From the IMG/VR virus record IMGVR_UViG_3300045928_000117, positions 1 to 46,855 of that record: DNA of 46,855 nucleotides. One strand, given 5' to 3'. The DNA comes from a virus. The position numbers and the translations under genes are program-made. Shown here in pieces: positions 7,793-16,115 of the stretch; the stretch's first letter is position 1; each line of letters opens with the position of its first letter. Below the pieces are notes generated by a model, which was given only the letters and a program-made list of their open reading frames with translations, was not told the DNA's origin and made no database searches.

Positions 7793-8076
7793 TGCCCGCC
7801 GCTGATGCGCTCGACTCACCGACGACGATGACCGACCAGGTGGAAGACCGTCCCCTCACTGTGCGGGAGTGCACGCAGCGGCTTGGTATCTACGGCGTGA
7901 AGTCGATGACGTTCGTCCGGGACGAAATCAAGGCCGGGCGTCTCGAGGCCATCGTCTACCAGCGCGACGGATGCACGCGGTACCACGTGAAGGCATCCGA
8001 CCTCGAGGCCTACATCGCGAAGCACTGGCGGTACACGGGGCCTACGACTAGCACGCGGTCAACGCGGCGCACGTAG
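7792..8076 (+). CDS. Excisionase-like/MerR-type helix-turn-helix protein
   Basis: ATG 7792 shares TGATG with the resolvase stop. The 94-residue product has a winged-helix of the excisionase type: LTVRECTQRLGI, then SMTFVRDEIKAGRLEAIVYQ and RYHVKASDLEAYIAKHW. Such proteins bind short DNA repeats in excision, packaging or transcription control. No integrase is seen, so excision is not the obvious role. The C-terminus runs into a nine-base repeat, giving a Thr/Arg/Ser tail that ends at a TAG inside the repeat. Confidence 0.6.
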   Translation: MPAADALDSPTTMTDQVEDRPLTVRECTQRLGIYGVKSMTFVRDEIKAGRLEAIVYQRDGCTRYHVKASDLEAYIAKHWRYTGPTTSTRSTRRT

Positions 8077-8119
8077 TCAACGCGGTCAACGCAGTCAACG
8101 CAGCGCACGTGGTCAACGC
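8058..8119 (+). repeat. Iteron-like GTCAACGC repeat, five copies
   Basis: GTCAACGC occurs at 8058, 8076, 8085, 8094 and 8112, so spacings are 18, 9, 9 and 18, all multiples of nine and symmetric. The 18-base units carry an extra GCGCACGT. The repeat begins in the coding tail of the helix-turn-helix gene and runs on past its stop into the only gene-poor patch of this area (8077-8172). It could be an iteron cluster for that protein or a replication origin, or simply an expanded coding triplet repeat cut by a stop. Confidence 0.6.
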
Positions 8120-8172
8120 GTGCACACGCACCCACTTTATTTCGAGATCCCACTTCAGTAGCGTGACCGGCC

Positions 8173-8607
8173 ATGCTCAGCCTGGCCGGGATGCACACGC
8201 CCAACAGCGCCAACCAGCGCTGGTCCAAGTGGGTCATCGTCGTCTCGCCTGGCGGCCTCAAGCGGCCGTCGTTCCAGGAAATCAAGCTCAATGCGGCCCG
8301 CTTCGCCCGGACGCGATTCGGGCAGGCGGCGGCCATGAAGGTCGCCGAGCATTACGATGACGCCGGGCAGCGCATCATCGAGATCACGGTCCGAAGCGAA
8401 GGGCACCCGGTCCACGAACAGGCGTATGTCGCGTACATGCGCGACCAGTGGCAGGACTGGGCGTGGAAGGGGTTCGGCAACGCGGCGACCGTTTCGATCA
8501 TCGAGGCGAAGCTCGAGGCCGGATCGCGCCAGGACGGCACGCCGCCGGAACAACTCATCATGTGCGCGCCGCTCCGGATTCACGATTGGCCGGTGCGCCG
8601 TGACTGA
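8173..8607 (+). CDS. Unknown phage protein
   Basis: I do not recognise this 144-residue protein. It is soluble-looking with no membrane segment, a Trp/Lys opening (NQRWSKWVIVVSPGG), a helical middle (RFARTRFGQAAAMKVAEHYDD) and a Trp-rich stretch (RDQWQDWAWKGFG). ATG 8173 and ATG 8191 are both possible; there is no strong Shine-Dalgarno. It precedes the zinc protein at 8600 by an 8-base overlap, and lies just before the tail-fibre block. Confidence 0.55.
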   Translation: MLSLAGMHTPNSANQRWSKWVIVVSPGGLKRPSFQEIKLNAARFARTRFGQAAAMKVAEHYDDAGQRIIEITVRSEGHPVHEQAYVAYMRDQWQDWAWKGFGNAATVSIIEAKLEAGSRQDGTPPEQLIMCAPLRIHDWPVRRD

Positions 8608-8821
8608 TCGCTGCTGCGGCTGCGGCGCCGAGGCGCCCAACAGCCAATGGGTGGCAGTTATCAAAGAGCTCGGCTCAGATTGCTTCGTGCATCGCGCGAT
8701 CTGCCAGATGTGCTACGTGCAGCCGGCGCGCCGGCCAGGTCTGAAGGCTCACTTTTTCCCCCGGCCCTATGGCGCGGTCGCGGCACAGGCCGCTGGCGCC
8801 ACGCAGGGCATCACCGCATAG
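8600..8821 (+). CDS. Small zinc-ribbon protein
   Basis: GTG 8600 overlaps the previous stop. The 73-residue product begins CCGCGAEAP and later has CQMC, a likely four-Cys zinc site. The rest has no recognisable domain. Its position just before the virion protein at 8832 suggests co-transcription with the host-recognition block. Function unknown. Confidence 0.5.
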   Translation: MTDRCCGCGAEAPNSQWVAVIKELGSDCFVHRAICQMCYVQPARRPGLKAHFFPRPYGAVAAQAAGATQGITA

Positions 8822-8831
8822 GAGTCGACCG

Positions 8832-9287
8832 ATGGCCAACGCCCTGTACAACACCTTCAAGCAAGACCTCCTCAACGCCGGATCGGTCCCCTTCGATCTG
8901 AACTCGGATGTCATCAAGGCGAGCCTGATCGACGGCGCCGATTACACCTTCAGCGCGGCGCATGACGAGTACTCGGGCGGCGCCACCGACGTTGCGGCAG
9001 GCGCGAAGGTCGCGGAGTCGAGCGGCCTCGGGTCGCCGACGATCGTCAACGGGACCTTCGACACCGCGGACTTCACGTGGAGTACGGTGACTGGCGACCA
9101 GTCGGAGATCGTGCTCCTGTGGGACGACACGCTCACGAACGATCGGCTGATCGCCTACTACGACACCGGGATGACCGGGATGCCGGTGACGCCATCTGGC
9201 GGAAATATTAATTTCACCGTGCATGCATCTGGATGGTTCGCGCTGATGCTCGCGTATCTATTTGTTATTCCGTCGCTTATCGGATAG
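8832..9287 (+). CDS. Phage structural protein of the tail-fibre neighbourhood
   Basis: The 151-residue product resembles a virion protein common beside tail fibres in environmental phages: it opens ALYNTFKQDLLNAG, has VIKASLIDGADYTFS and a central beta-rich part with LLWDDTLTNDRLIAYYDTGMTGMPVTPSGG and ends near ASGWFAL. ATG 8832 follows a TAGGAG. The last 13 residues after WFAL are hydrophobic (LAYLFVIP), AT-rich in codons and unlike the rest, and lie at the border with the HNH gene downstream, so the original C-terminus may have been changed. Confidence 0.6.
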   Translation: MANALYNTFKQDLLNAGSVPFDLNSDVIKASLIDGADYTFSAAHDEYSGGATDVAAGAKVAESSGLGSPTIVNGTFDTADFTWSTVTGDQSEIVLLWDDTLTNDRLIAYYDTGMTGMPVTPSGGNINFTVHASGWFALMLAYLFVIPSLIG

Positions 9288-9301
9288 CAAAAAGATATAC
9301 T
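9272..9301 (+). promoter_or_regulatory. Possible promoter of the HNH gene (strong -10, weak -35)
   Basis: TATACT at 9296-9301 matches a -10 box in an unusually AT-rich patch. A start about seven bases on would fall at or beside the ATG at 9309, so the message would have almost no leader; no Shine-Dalgarno precedes that ATG. No good -35 is seen at the right spacing. Confidence 0.35.
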
Positions 9302-9308
9302 GGCGGTC

Positions 9309-9983
9309 ATGATACCGCCAAAAGAAAAGACGTGCCTGCGCTGTGGAGGGTCGTTCGTTGGAACCGGTAACCGTCAGGTCTACTGCAGCCCTGCGTGTCG
9401 GAATCCAGAAGCGACCTGCGTCGTCTGCGGCTCGGTCTTCAATCCGAGTCGCCACGCGAGCAAGGAAACCTGCTCGCACTCTTGCGCCGCGAAGCGGATG
9501 TGGCAGCTTCGCGGCGGTAAGCAAATCGGCCAGTGCAAGCGGTGCGGTGGGCCGTTCGACGCCACCCAACGGAAGGCCTACTGCTCGAAGGCCTGCGCGG
9601 TCGCGGCGAGCATCAAGCGGAGCTCATGTCGTCAGTGCGGCGAACCGTGCAAAGAGTCGCGCGCGAAGTTCTGCTCACATCACTGCAAGGCGGTCTGGCA
9701 GAACGGCAAACGGGGCATCGGTCGCCATCCAGAAGGCGCGATCGTTCCAGCTGGCGGCGACGGCTACCTCCGGATTCGCGTCAACGGCGAGTGGGTGCTC
9801 CACCACCGCTACGTCATGGAGCAAAAGATCGGGCGCCCTCTTGAGCCGTACGAGAACGTGCATCACATCAACGGCCGGAGAGACGACAACCGTCCCGATA
9901 ACCTCGAGCTCTGGAAGCGACGCCAGCCGCACGGCGTTCGCTCCGCCGATTACCACTGCCCAGGCTGTCGCTGCTTTATGTAG
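9309..9983 (+). CDS. HNH endonuclease with tandem Cys zinc fingers
   Basis: The 224-residue product has at least four N-terminal Cys-rich fingers, each of the form C-x2-C ... YCSxxC or CSHxC (residues about 8-125), then a C-terminal HNH domain: YLRIRVNGEWVLHHRYVMEQ and NVHHINGRRDDNRPDNLELW with the catalytic His pair and the Asn-Leu-Glu motif. It resembles phage homing endonucleases that use zinc fingers for target binding. A CPGC motif near the end may be a further finger. It appears to be transcribed from its own leaderless promoter and to have landed just after a virion gene. Confidence 0.88.
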   Translation: MIPPKEKTCLRCGGSFVGTGNRQVYCSPACRNPEATCVVCGSVFNPSRHASKETCSHSCAAKRMWQLRGGKQIGQCKRCGGPFDATQRKAYCSKACAVAASIKRSSCRQCGEPCKESRAKFCSHHCKAVWQNGKRGIGRHPEGAIVPAGGDGYLRIRVNGEWVLHHRYVMEQKIGRPLEPYENVHHINGRRDDNRPDNLELWKRRQPHGVRSADYHCPGCRCFM

Positions 9984-10023
9984 CGCGTGCCTGGCTCGGG
10001 AGGCCACAGGAGGGCCGACCCAT

Positions 10024-10413
10024 ATGCGTCTATTCGCTTCGATCGCGTGCGTGTGTCTGCTGTCTGTCGGCGTGTTTTCGGCGCCGAAGGTGCCCACCGG
10101 CACACTTGACCTGAATCCAGGTTCCACGCTCGTCTATCACGCTCAATTCTGGTTCGACTACACGATTTCAGGCAGTAATTCGTGGAACCCGTATATCGAG
10201 GTGCTTTGCTACCAGGCCGGCGTGCTCATCGCAGGCGACCAGAAGCCGGCCTCGTTCCAGGCCGTCAACCACTTCATCATCGGATGGGGTGAAGGTGACC
10301 CGCTGCAGTCGGCACAGTGTCTCGCACGGCTGACTCAGTTCGTCCGCTCTGGCTGGAAAGACCCAGGCCAGCTGCACGTGCTCGATACGGTGACGTTCGA
10401 CATCACCCCCTGA
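10024..10413 (+). CDS. Exported protein with signal peptide
   Basis: ATG 10024 has AGGAGG upstream. The first 19-20 residues form a signal peptide (MRLFASIACVCLLSVGVFSA with a likely cut after FSA). The mature part of about 110 residues is beta-rich with aromatic and Cys residues (two or more, perhaps a disulfide) and no known domain. Export of a phage protein encoded beside tail-fibre genes is unusual: it might act on the host envelope or in superinfection control. Its TGA shares TGATG with the next gene. Confidence 0.6.
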   Translation: MRLFASIACVCLLSVGVFSAPKVPTGTLDLNPGSTLVYHAQFWFDYTISGSNSWNPYIEVLCYQAGVLIAGDQKPASFQAVNHFIIGWGEGDPLQSAQCLARLTQFVRSGWKDPGQLHVLDTVTFDITP

Positions 10414-13400
10414 TGGCAACAACGGTCTACTGCTGCGGCGGGGAGTGTGGAATTTTTGACGGGACCCATATCGCCACGGTCTCGGGTTCTCCAGCCTTCA
10501 GCACGACGACAGTTCGATCGGGCAGTCGGTCGATCCGTACGCAACACGCGGCCGGAGCGAGCACGACGTTCGGGACGGCCGGACACTCACCCGGCAACGA
10601 AGTCGGCCGAGCCTATGTCTACTTTGCCACGCTACCAGATAACGACGTCGACATCGTTACGATCAATGGGTTCGGGCTCAGATGTAAGACCGACAACAAA
10701 ATCTATTCCTGGAAAACAGGTGCCGAGAGCGCCTCCGGTATCTCGGTCTCATCTGGGCAGTGGATCCGTCTAGACTGGAAACTTGACGACGCGTCTAATA
10801 CGTTCGACGCGTCGGTCAACGGCTCAGCCCTTGGTCAACTCACGAGTGTCACGCTGAGCGCGTCTAGTGCGCAATTCGGCATCCTCACGCCGAGCGGGAC
10901 ATCGACAGCCGATCTGTTTTGGGATGACATCGCGCTGAGCGTGACCCTGGCTGACTATCCGCTCGGGGCAGGGATCGTCAATCATTTCGTTCCAACATCA
11001 GACGGCACGCACAACGTCGCCGGGACCGACGACTTCGAGCGAGGTAATACCGGAACCGACATCAACAACGCGACCACAACGGCGTATCAACTCGTCGATG
11101 ACGCGCCGCTGCCGAGCGGTGCGGTCAGCGAGGCCGACTGTATCCGCATGGTGGCGCCTCCAAATTCAACCGATTACGTCGAGGTGGTGTTCGGTCCCGC
11201 ATCTGGGATTAGCACGCCCACTGTAGCCCCGCGCGGCGTGGAAGTCATCGTCGTCCACCACCAGATTGCGACGACGAGCGGAAACATCAGGCTCGCCCTG
11301 AACGACAACGGCACCACGGACGACGTCCTGAATCTCACGGCGAACGGCGTCACCACGTATCGGTACGCGCGCAAGCACTACGCGGACCCTCCGTCGGCGG
11401 CATCGGCGTGGACGCTGAGTGGGAACGGAAACTTCAACAACGTACGCATACGTGGGTTCTCGTCTGACGCGAACCCGGATCAGTGCTGGGATGCGGCGCT
11501 CATCGAGGCCGAGTTCGCAGCCGTCGATGAACCTGTGGGCGCGTTCATTAGCTCGACCGCCGCTCTCATGGCTGGCGCGGTGGTGCTTGTGCTCTCTGGC
11601 GCGACCATCACGAGCGGGTCGCAGTTGTTCGCAGGGTCGTCAAATATTCTCGGTGAGTCGATCGCGAGCGCGGCGCAAATCTTCTCCGGAACGACGAGCC
11701 ACACGCTGACCGGGGCCACCATCGCGAGCGGCTCAGCGCTCAATGCCGGATCAGGCGCGCTCGAAGTCAACGGTTCGACGGTAGCGGCAGGCTCTCAGGT
11801 CTTCGTCGGCGAGTCGTCGCTCGTGGTTGACGCCGCCACGATCGCGAGCACACTCCAGGTCTTTGCCGGCGTTGTCATCGGCGATCAGACGCTCGACGGC
11901 GCATTCATCAGCAGCGGACACGCCCTGACGTCCGGCGCGGTCGCGCTCGGTGTCGACGTGGCGGCGATAGGGGCTGGCACTCAACTCTTCGCCGGATCGA
12001 CGTCGCAGGATGTCTCCGGCGCCACGATCTCGGCTGGCTCGCAATCGTTCGCCGGGACGGTGGCGCTCGGCATCGATGGGGCGTCGATCTCGGCCACGAC
12101 CACGCTCAATGCAGGCAACGTCTCTGTCGATGTGTCCGGCGCCACGCTGGCGTCAGACGCGCAGCTCTTCGCAGGTTCCGTTGTGCTCGGCGTGGACGGG
12201 TCCACGATCACCGCAGGGCATCAGCTCTTTGCCGGCGTCGTCGCCGCTGAGCGGTCTGTTGATGGCGCCTTCATCCCCAGCGGTTCGAGCCTATCGGCTG
12301 GCTCAGTCGCGCTCGAGGTCGCCGGCCCGACGGTCGCCTCCGGGCACCAGCTCTTCTCGGGGACGGTCAGCCTCGATGTCATCGGCGCGACGATTGCGAG
12401 CGGGCACCAACTCTTCGCTGGGACGCTGATGGAAGAGGGCGCCATTGCCGGCGCCTCGATCCCGTCTGGCTCGCTTTTCCCGGGATCGGTCGGCCTTGAC
12501 ACGAGCGGCGGGACGATTCCTGGCGGTTCGACCACCGAGCCTGGCTCTGTCGCGCTTGGCGTCGCCGGCGCGACCATTCCCGGCGGCACGGTGCTCTTCA
12601 GCGGCGAGGCCGAGAATCTGAGCGGCCTTCTCGGGGCCTTCATCCCGAGCGGATCGGTGCTGTTCCCGGGGGCCGTGCGCCTCGGCCCGCTGCACATGCC
12701 CGTGCGCGTCTGCGTCGAAGACGCCACGCACGTCGGCCCATCGATCTCAGACATCGCGCACGTCGGTCCGACCATCGTGGCGGCGCATGTGGGGCCGACG
12801 ATTGAGGCGTTCCACATCGCGTGCGGCGAGGATCGTCCCATCGTGAAGCCAGGCCGACGCCAATTCATCTGGGGCGCCTTCATCGAGTCTGACGCCGAGT
12901 TCTTCCCCGGCAGCGTTTTCGTGCCGTATGTCGTGTTCGGGGCAACGATTAACCCGACTGCCGAGCTCTTCCCTGGTACGGCGCTCCTCGAGCAAGCGGT
13001 CGAGGGCGGCACGATCGCCGGCGCTGCCGATGCCTTCCCTGGCGAGACCGCGCCAGCCATCGACGGCGCCACGATTCCGGCCGGGACGGCGCTCTTCGCG
13101 CCGACGGTGCTCAATGCCGGCGATCTGGCTGGTGCCTCCATAGAGGCCGGCTCTCAGGTCTTCCCGGGCAGCCTCACGCCAGACATCCTCGGCGATGCGA
13201 TCCCGTCTGGCTCGACGCTTTTCGCTGGCGCCGTCCTGCTACTGGTCTCCGGCGGCACCGTCGAGTCAACTGGCGAGGTCTTCCCCGGCGAGGTCGCGCC
13301 AGAGATCCCGGGCGCCTTCATCGCCGCTGGCGCGCAGCTGTTCCCTGGCAGCGCCGTGACAACGCAGGCAGTCGATGGTGACTTCATCGCGTCCGTATCG

Positions 13401-14183
13401 ACGCTGGCGCCAGGTGCGGCCGCGCTTGAGATCTCCGCCGAGGCGATTCCGTCAGGCGCGCAGCTGTTCCCTGGGGCGGCTGGCGTCACGCAGGAGATCT
13501 CCGGCGCCTCGATCGTGAGCTCGGCCGAACTCTTCGCGCCGACGGTGATCCCTGATGGCGACATCGGCGGCGCGACGATCGCCAGCGCCGCGCAACTCTT
13601 CAGCGGCGCCGCGGCCCTGGCGGCGTCGGGCGGCACGATCGCCAGCGGCGCCGCCGTGACGCCTGGATCGGTCGCCTTTGGGATCGCTGGCGGGACGCGC
13701 GCGGCCTCGAGCCAGGTCTTCGCTGGCCTGGCCGGGCTCGACATTAGCGGCCCGCACCGGAGCGCCTCGGCGCAGCTCTTCGCCGGCACGGTCGCGGCGA
13801 TCCGGGACGTGTCCGGCGCCTTCATCGCCTCGGGCTCGAGCGTCGCGGCCGGATCGGTGGCCATGGCGACAAGCGGCGCCACGATCGCCTCAGGGAACCA
13901 GCGATTCGCCGGGACCTTGGCCTACACGGTGGCAGGCGGGACGAAGACGAGCGGGAGCCAGGTCTTCGCCGGCTCGATCGCCGGAGGATTCTCCATCTCG
14001 GGCGCGCATCTCGCCTCCGGCGCGGCGCTCTTCGCGGGCACGCTGCGGCTCAATGTCAGCGGCGCCACGATAGCGGCCGCGTCCACCTCCTACGCTGGCG
14101 TCATCGACACGGAAGGCACAGTGCTCCTCGAGGATGGGGACGACGTGCTGCTCGAGACCGGCGACCGTATGTTGAAGGGGTAA
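10413..14183 (+). CDS. Giant repeat-built tail-fibre-like protein
   Basis: The 1,256-residue product starts with a concanavalin/LamG-like beta domain (about residues 1-185; SGQWIRLDWKLDD, LFWDDIALS) and a second beta domain up to about 370. From residue 376 it is made of about 39 copies of a 19-22 residue unit, consensus GATIASGSQLFAGxVxLxVx, broken once near residues 770-820 by HVGP repeats. The alternating pattern predicts a beta-solenoid. It ends with LLEDGDDVLLETGDRMLKG. Neighbours (a spike-like gene next) point to host recognition. A fibre or adhesin role is inferred; no enzyme motif is seen. ATG 10413 shares TGATG with the previous stop. Confidence 0.65.
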   Translation: MATTVYCCGGECGIFDGTHIATVSGSPAFSTTTVRSGSRSIRTQHAAGASTTFGTAGHSPGNEVGRAYVYFATLPDNDVDIVTINGFGLRCKTDNKIYSWKTGAESASGISVSSGQWIRLDWKLDDASNTFDASVNGSALGQLTSVTLSASSAQFGILTPSGTSTADLFWDDIALSVTLADYPLGAGIVNHFVPTSDGTHNVAGTDDFERGNTGTDINNATTTAYQLVDDAPLPSGAVSEADCIRMVAPPNSTDYVEVVFGPASGISTPTVAPRGVEVIVVHHQIATTSGNIRLALNDNGTTDDVLNLTANGVTTYRYARKHYADPPSAASAWTLSGNGNFNNVRIRGFSSDANPDQCWDAALIEAEFAAVDEPVGAFISSTAALMAGAVVLVLSGATITSGSQLFAGSSNILGESIASAAQIFSGTTSHTLTGATIASGSALNAGSGALEVNGSTVAAGSQVFVGESSLVVDAATIASTLQVFAGVVIGDQTLDGAFISSGHALTSGAVALGVDVAAIGAGTQLFAGSTSQDVSGATISAGSQSFAGTVALGIDGASISATTTLNAGNVSVDVSGATLASDAQLFAGSVVLGVDGSTITAGHQLFAGVVAAERSVDGAFIPSGSSLSAGSVALEVAGPTVASGHQLFSGTVSLDVIGATIASGHQLFAGTLMEEGAIAGASIPSGSLFPGSVGLDTSGGTIPGGSTTEPGSVALGVAGATIPGGTVLFSGEAENLSGLLGAFIPSGSVLFPGAVRLGPLHMPVRVCVEDATHVGPSISDIAHVGPTIVAAHVGPTIEAFHIACGEDRPIVKPGRRQFIWGAFIESDAEFFPGSVFVPYVVFGATINPTAELFPGTALLEQAVEGGTIAGAADAFPGETAPAIDGATIPAGTALFAPTVLNAGDLAGASIEAGSQVFPGSLTPDILGDAIPSGSTLFAGAVLLLVSGGTVESTGEVFPGEVAPEIPGAFIAAGAQLFPGSAVTTQAVDGDFIASVSTLAPGAAALEISAEAIPSGAQLFPGAAGVTQEISGASIVSSAELFAPTVIPDGDIGGATIASAAQLFSGAAALAASGGTIASGAAVTPGSVAFGIAGGTRAASSQVFAGLAGLDISGPHRSASAQLFAGTVAAIRDVSGAFIASGSSVAAGSVAMATSGATIASGNQRFAGTLAYTVAGGTKTSGSQVFAGSIAGGFSISGAHLASGAALFAGTLRLNVSGATIAAASTSYAGVIDTEGTVLLEDGDDVLLETGDRMLKG
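11538..14118 (+). repeat. About 39 coding repeats of 57-66 bp (GATIASGSQLFAG type)
   Basis: Units begin G-A/S-T/F-I and contain LFAG or LFPG at about position 10-13. Most are 20 residues, some 22. Units that start GAFI come at units 1, 7, 13 and 19, each after a longer 22-residue unit, giving a six-unit super-repeat of about 120 residues; the second half is less regular. A 170-bp non-repeat segment with three HVGP motifs (about 12,690-12,870) separates the halves. The same unit occurs five times at 36747-37055. Confidence 0.85.
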
Positions 14184-14188
14184 CGCAC

Positions 14189-15661
14189 ATGGCCGATACC
14201 AAAGTCTCAGCCTTAGCCGCGACGACGGATCCGCTGCACAGCGATCTGATGTACGTCGTCGGCAATCCTGGCGGCACGCCGGTGCCGCGTCGGGCGACGC
14301 TCCGAAACGTGCTCAAGGGCTACGGGCAGAACATCCTGCACTATGGCGCCCTCGGCAACTCGAATTACAGCATCGGCGGCGGCCAGGACGACAGCGACTT
14401 CATTGAGGCCTGGCTCGCGGATCTCAAAGCCACCGGCGGCGCCTCGATCGGCTACGTGCCAGGGAACCGAACGTTTCGATTCACGCGCAAGATAACGATC
14501 CCGAACGGCGTCACGATCCAGGGTCTCGGCGGCTATGACAACGCGCAAGAGACACCTCCAACCTTCGTCTGGGATGGCGCTGACGGCGGGATTGGATTCG
14601 AGTTTACGACGGCGAATCAGAATGTCTTCGCGACCTCCGTCCGCAACATTTGCGTCACCAGCAAGGCGAGCGGGAATCGGCTCGGGACCGCCTTCAAGTT
14701 TGTGACGACTGGCGGCGCGGCCGGCAAGCTCGATTCCGGGACGTTCTTCGAGGACGTCTGGGTCCTGCTCACGAGCTCGCATGCCGTCGAGTTCGTCAAC
14801 AACGGCGCAACCAATTTCGTCTGGCGCGGCGGGCGATTCGATTCGATCGGCGGCTACGCCCTAAAGATGAACCTCGGGGGATCGGGGAAGCAGTTCATCA
14901 TGCGCGGCGAGAACATGACCTATCAGGGCGGCACGGCCGGACAGGGCATGGGGTTCATTTTTCTCGATGGCGAAACCGCGACGGCGAACGGGGATGGCCT
15001 GTCCTTCGTGACGATCGACGGGCTCCACACGGAGTGCAACCAGGACCCGGATACCACTTACAGCGCCGGCGTCAGGCCCTACGACAAGGCCGGGATGATT
15101 CGGCTCGGCGTCAAGCCGTCGCTGTCGACCAAGCAGCACGATCTCCAGATACGCGGCTGGCATCACAGTTTCCCAGGCGGGATCAAGTCGCACAGCTCCG
15201 TGCACATCACGGCGAGCTCTGGATCCTCGGTCGACGCGGCCGACAAGGTCTCGCTGAACATCCGCATGGCGCACACGTTGAGTTCCACGGATACCGGTGA
15301 CGCAGGCACGACGAACGAGGTCCGCGTCCTGGCCGGGCTCGTGCCGTCTGAGCGCATGTGGCCATGGGTCGGGTGCGGGAACGTCGCCGAGTACGATCCG
15401 AGCGTCGGGCCCGACAACACGTCAAACGGCGTGCGGTCCTTCGTCTATCGGCGCGATGGCGCCGAGGCCCATCGCAGTATCGGCGGGATCGCCAGGACGG
15501 TTAGTCAGCTCGATGCGTTTCCCATCGGCCCATGCGGTCCGGTGCTTTGCACGGACTGCACGACGACGACGCTCGGGATCACCCCGGTCGGCGGAGGCTC
15601 GCACAAGATGCTGGTCTTCTACAACGGCGCGAATTGGCGAACCATCGCCGTCGCGAATTGA
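14189..15661 (+). CDS. Tail-spike-like protein (beta-helix)
   Basis: The 490-residue product opens KVSALAATTDPLHSDLMYVV, the short head or adaptor segment common at the N-terminus of phage tail fibres and spikes. After residue 45 it has a pectate-lyase-like pattern: NILHYGALGN, a DDSDFIEAWLADL helix, VTIQGLGGYDN and repeated short beta-strands, typical of right-handed beta-helix spikes that bind or cut surface polysaccharide. The C-terminal 130 residues look like a separate cap. Cys pairs near the end (CGPVLCTDC) are notable. Catalytic residues cannot be named by eye. It lies six bases after the repeat protein, so both may build one adsorption device. Confidence 0.7.
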   Translation: MADTKVSALAATTDPLHSDLMYVVGNPGGTPVPRRATLRNVLKGYGQNILHYGALGNSNYSIGGGQDDSDFIEAWLADLKATGGASIGYVPGNRTFRFTRKITIPNGVTIQGLGGYDNAQETPPTFVWDGADGGIGFEFTTANQNVFATSVRNICVTSKASGNRLGTAFKFVTTGGAAGKLDSGTFFEDVWVLLTSSHAVEFVNNGATNFVWRGGRFDSIGGYALKMNLGGSGKQFIMRGENMTYQGGTAGQGMGFIFLDGETATANGDGLSFVTIDGLHTECNQDPDTTYSAGVRPYDKAGMIRLGVKPSLSTKQHDLQIRGWHHSFPGGIKSHSSVHITASSGSSVDAADKVSLNIRMAHTLSSTDTGDAGTTNEVRVLAGLVPSERMWPWVGCGNVAEYDPSVGPDNTSNGVRSFVYRRDGAEAHRSIGGIARTVSQLDAFPIGPCGPVLCTDCTTTTLGITPVGGGSHKMLVFYNGANWRTIAVAN

Positions 15662-15669
15662 GGGCTCCA

Positions 15670-16110
15670 ATGCAGGTCTTTCAAACCGCGATCAATGTCC
15701 GCGAAGGACAGTCGGGCGTGCTCGTCATGACGCTCCGCGACGAGAACGGCGATCTGGTCGAAACGGCCGCGCTCGATTCCGTCACGCTGGATCTCTATCG
15801 CTGGCACAATGGCGCCTCCGACACCATCAATGGCCGTGAGCAACTCGACGTGCTCAATGCCAACGGCGGCGCCTACTTCGACACGATCCAATCGATGCTG
15901 GACGAAGACGGGAACGATCAGCCGTACAACTTCCGCTTCGATTACGTGCCAGCCGACGTGCCGTTCTTCGGCGAGGATACCGGCAAGCATCAGACTGAAG
16001 TGCATATCGCGCACTTCCGCTTCACTTGGAATGGCGGCGCCGGATCGATGGCGCACGAGTTCAAGATGACCGTGACGAACTTCCGGCGGTTCCCTGTCGA
16101 GACGACGTAG
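15670..16110 (+). CDS. Beta-rich phage accessory protein near the tail spike
   Basis: The 146-residue product begins QVFQTAINVREGQSGVLVM and continues with beta-strand patterning (VTLDLYRWHNGAS, YNFRFDYVP, AHFRFTWNGGAGSM) and ends FRRFPVETT. It resembles small Ig-like or jelly-roll proteins found beside tail fibres, such as baseplate wedge or fibre-attachment parts. No specific family is certain. It starts eight bases after the spike stop, suggesting one transcript. Confidence 0.5.
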   Translation: MQVFQTAINVREGQSGVLVMTLRDENGDLVETAALDSVTLDLYRWHNGASDTINGREQLDVLNANGGAYFDTIQSMLDEDGNDQPYNFRFDYVPADVPFFGEDTGKHQTEVHIAHFRFTWNGGAGSMAHEFKMTVTNFRRFPVETT

Positions 16111-16115
16111 CGCGC

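Noticed and set aside
9343-10023. Extension of the exported protein upstream to form a 356-residue protein
   Set aside because: The upstream part overlaps the HNH gene in another frame; ATG 10024 has AGGAGG and begins a clean signal peptide.
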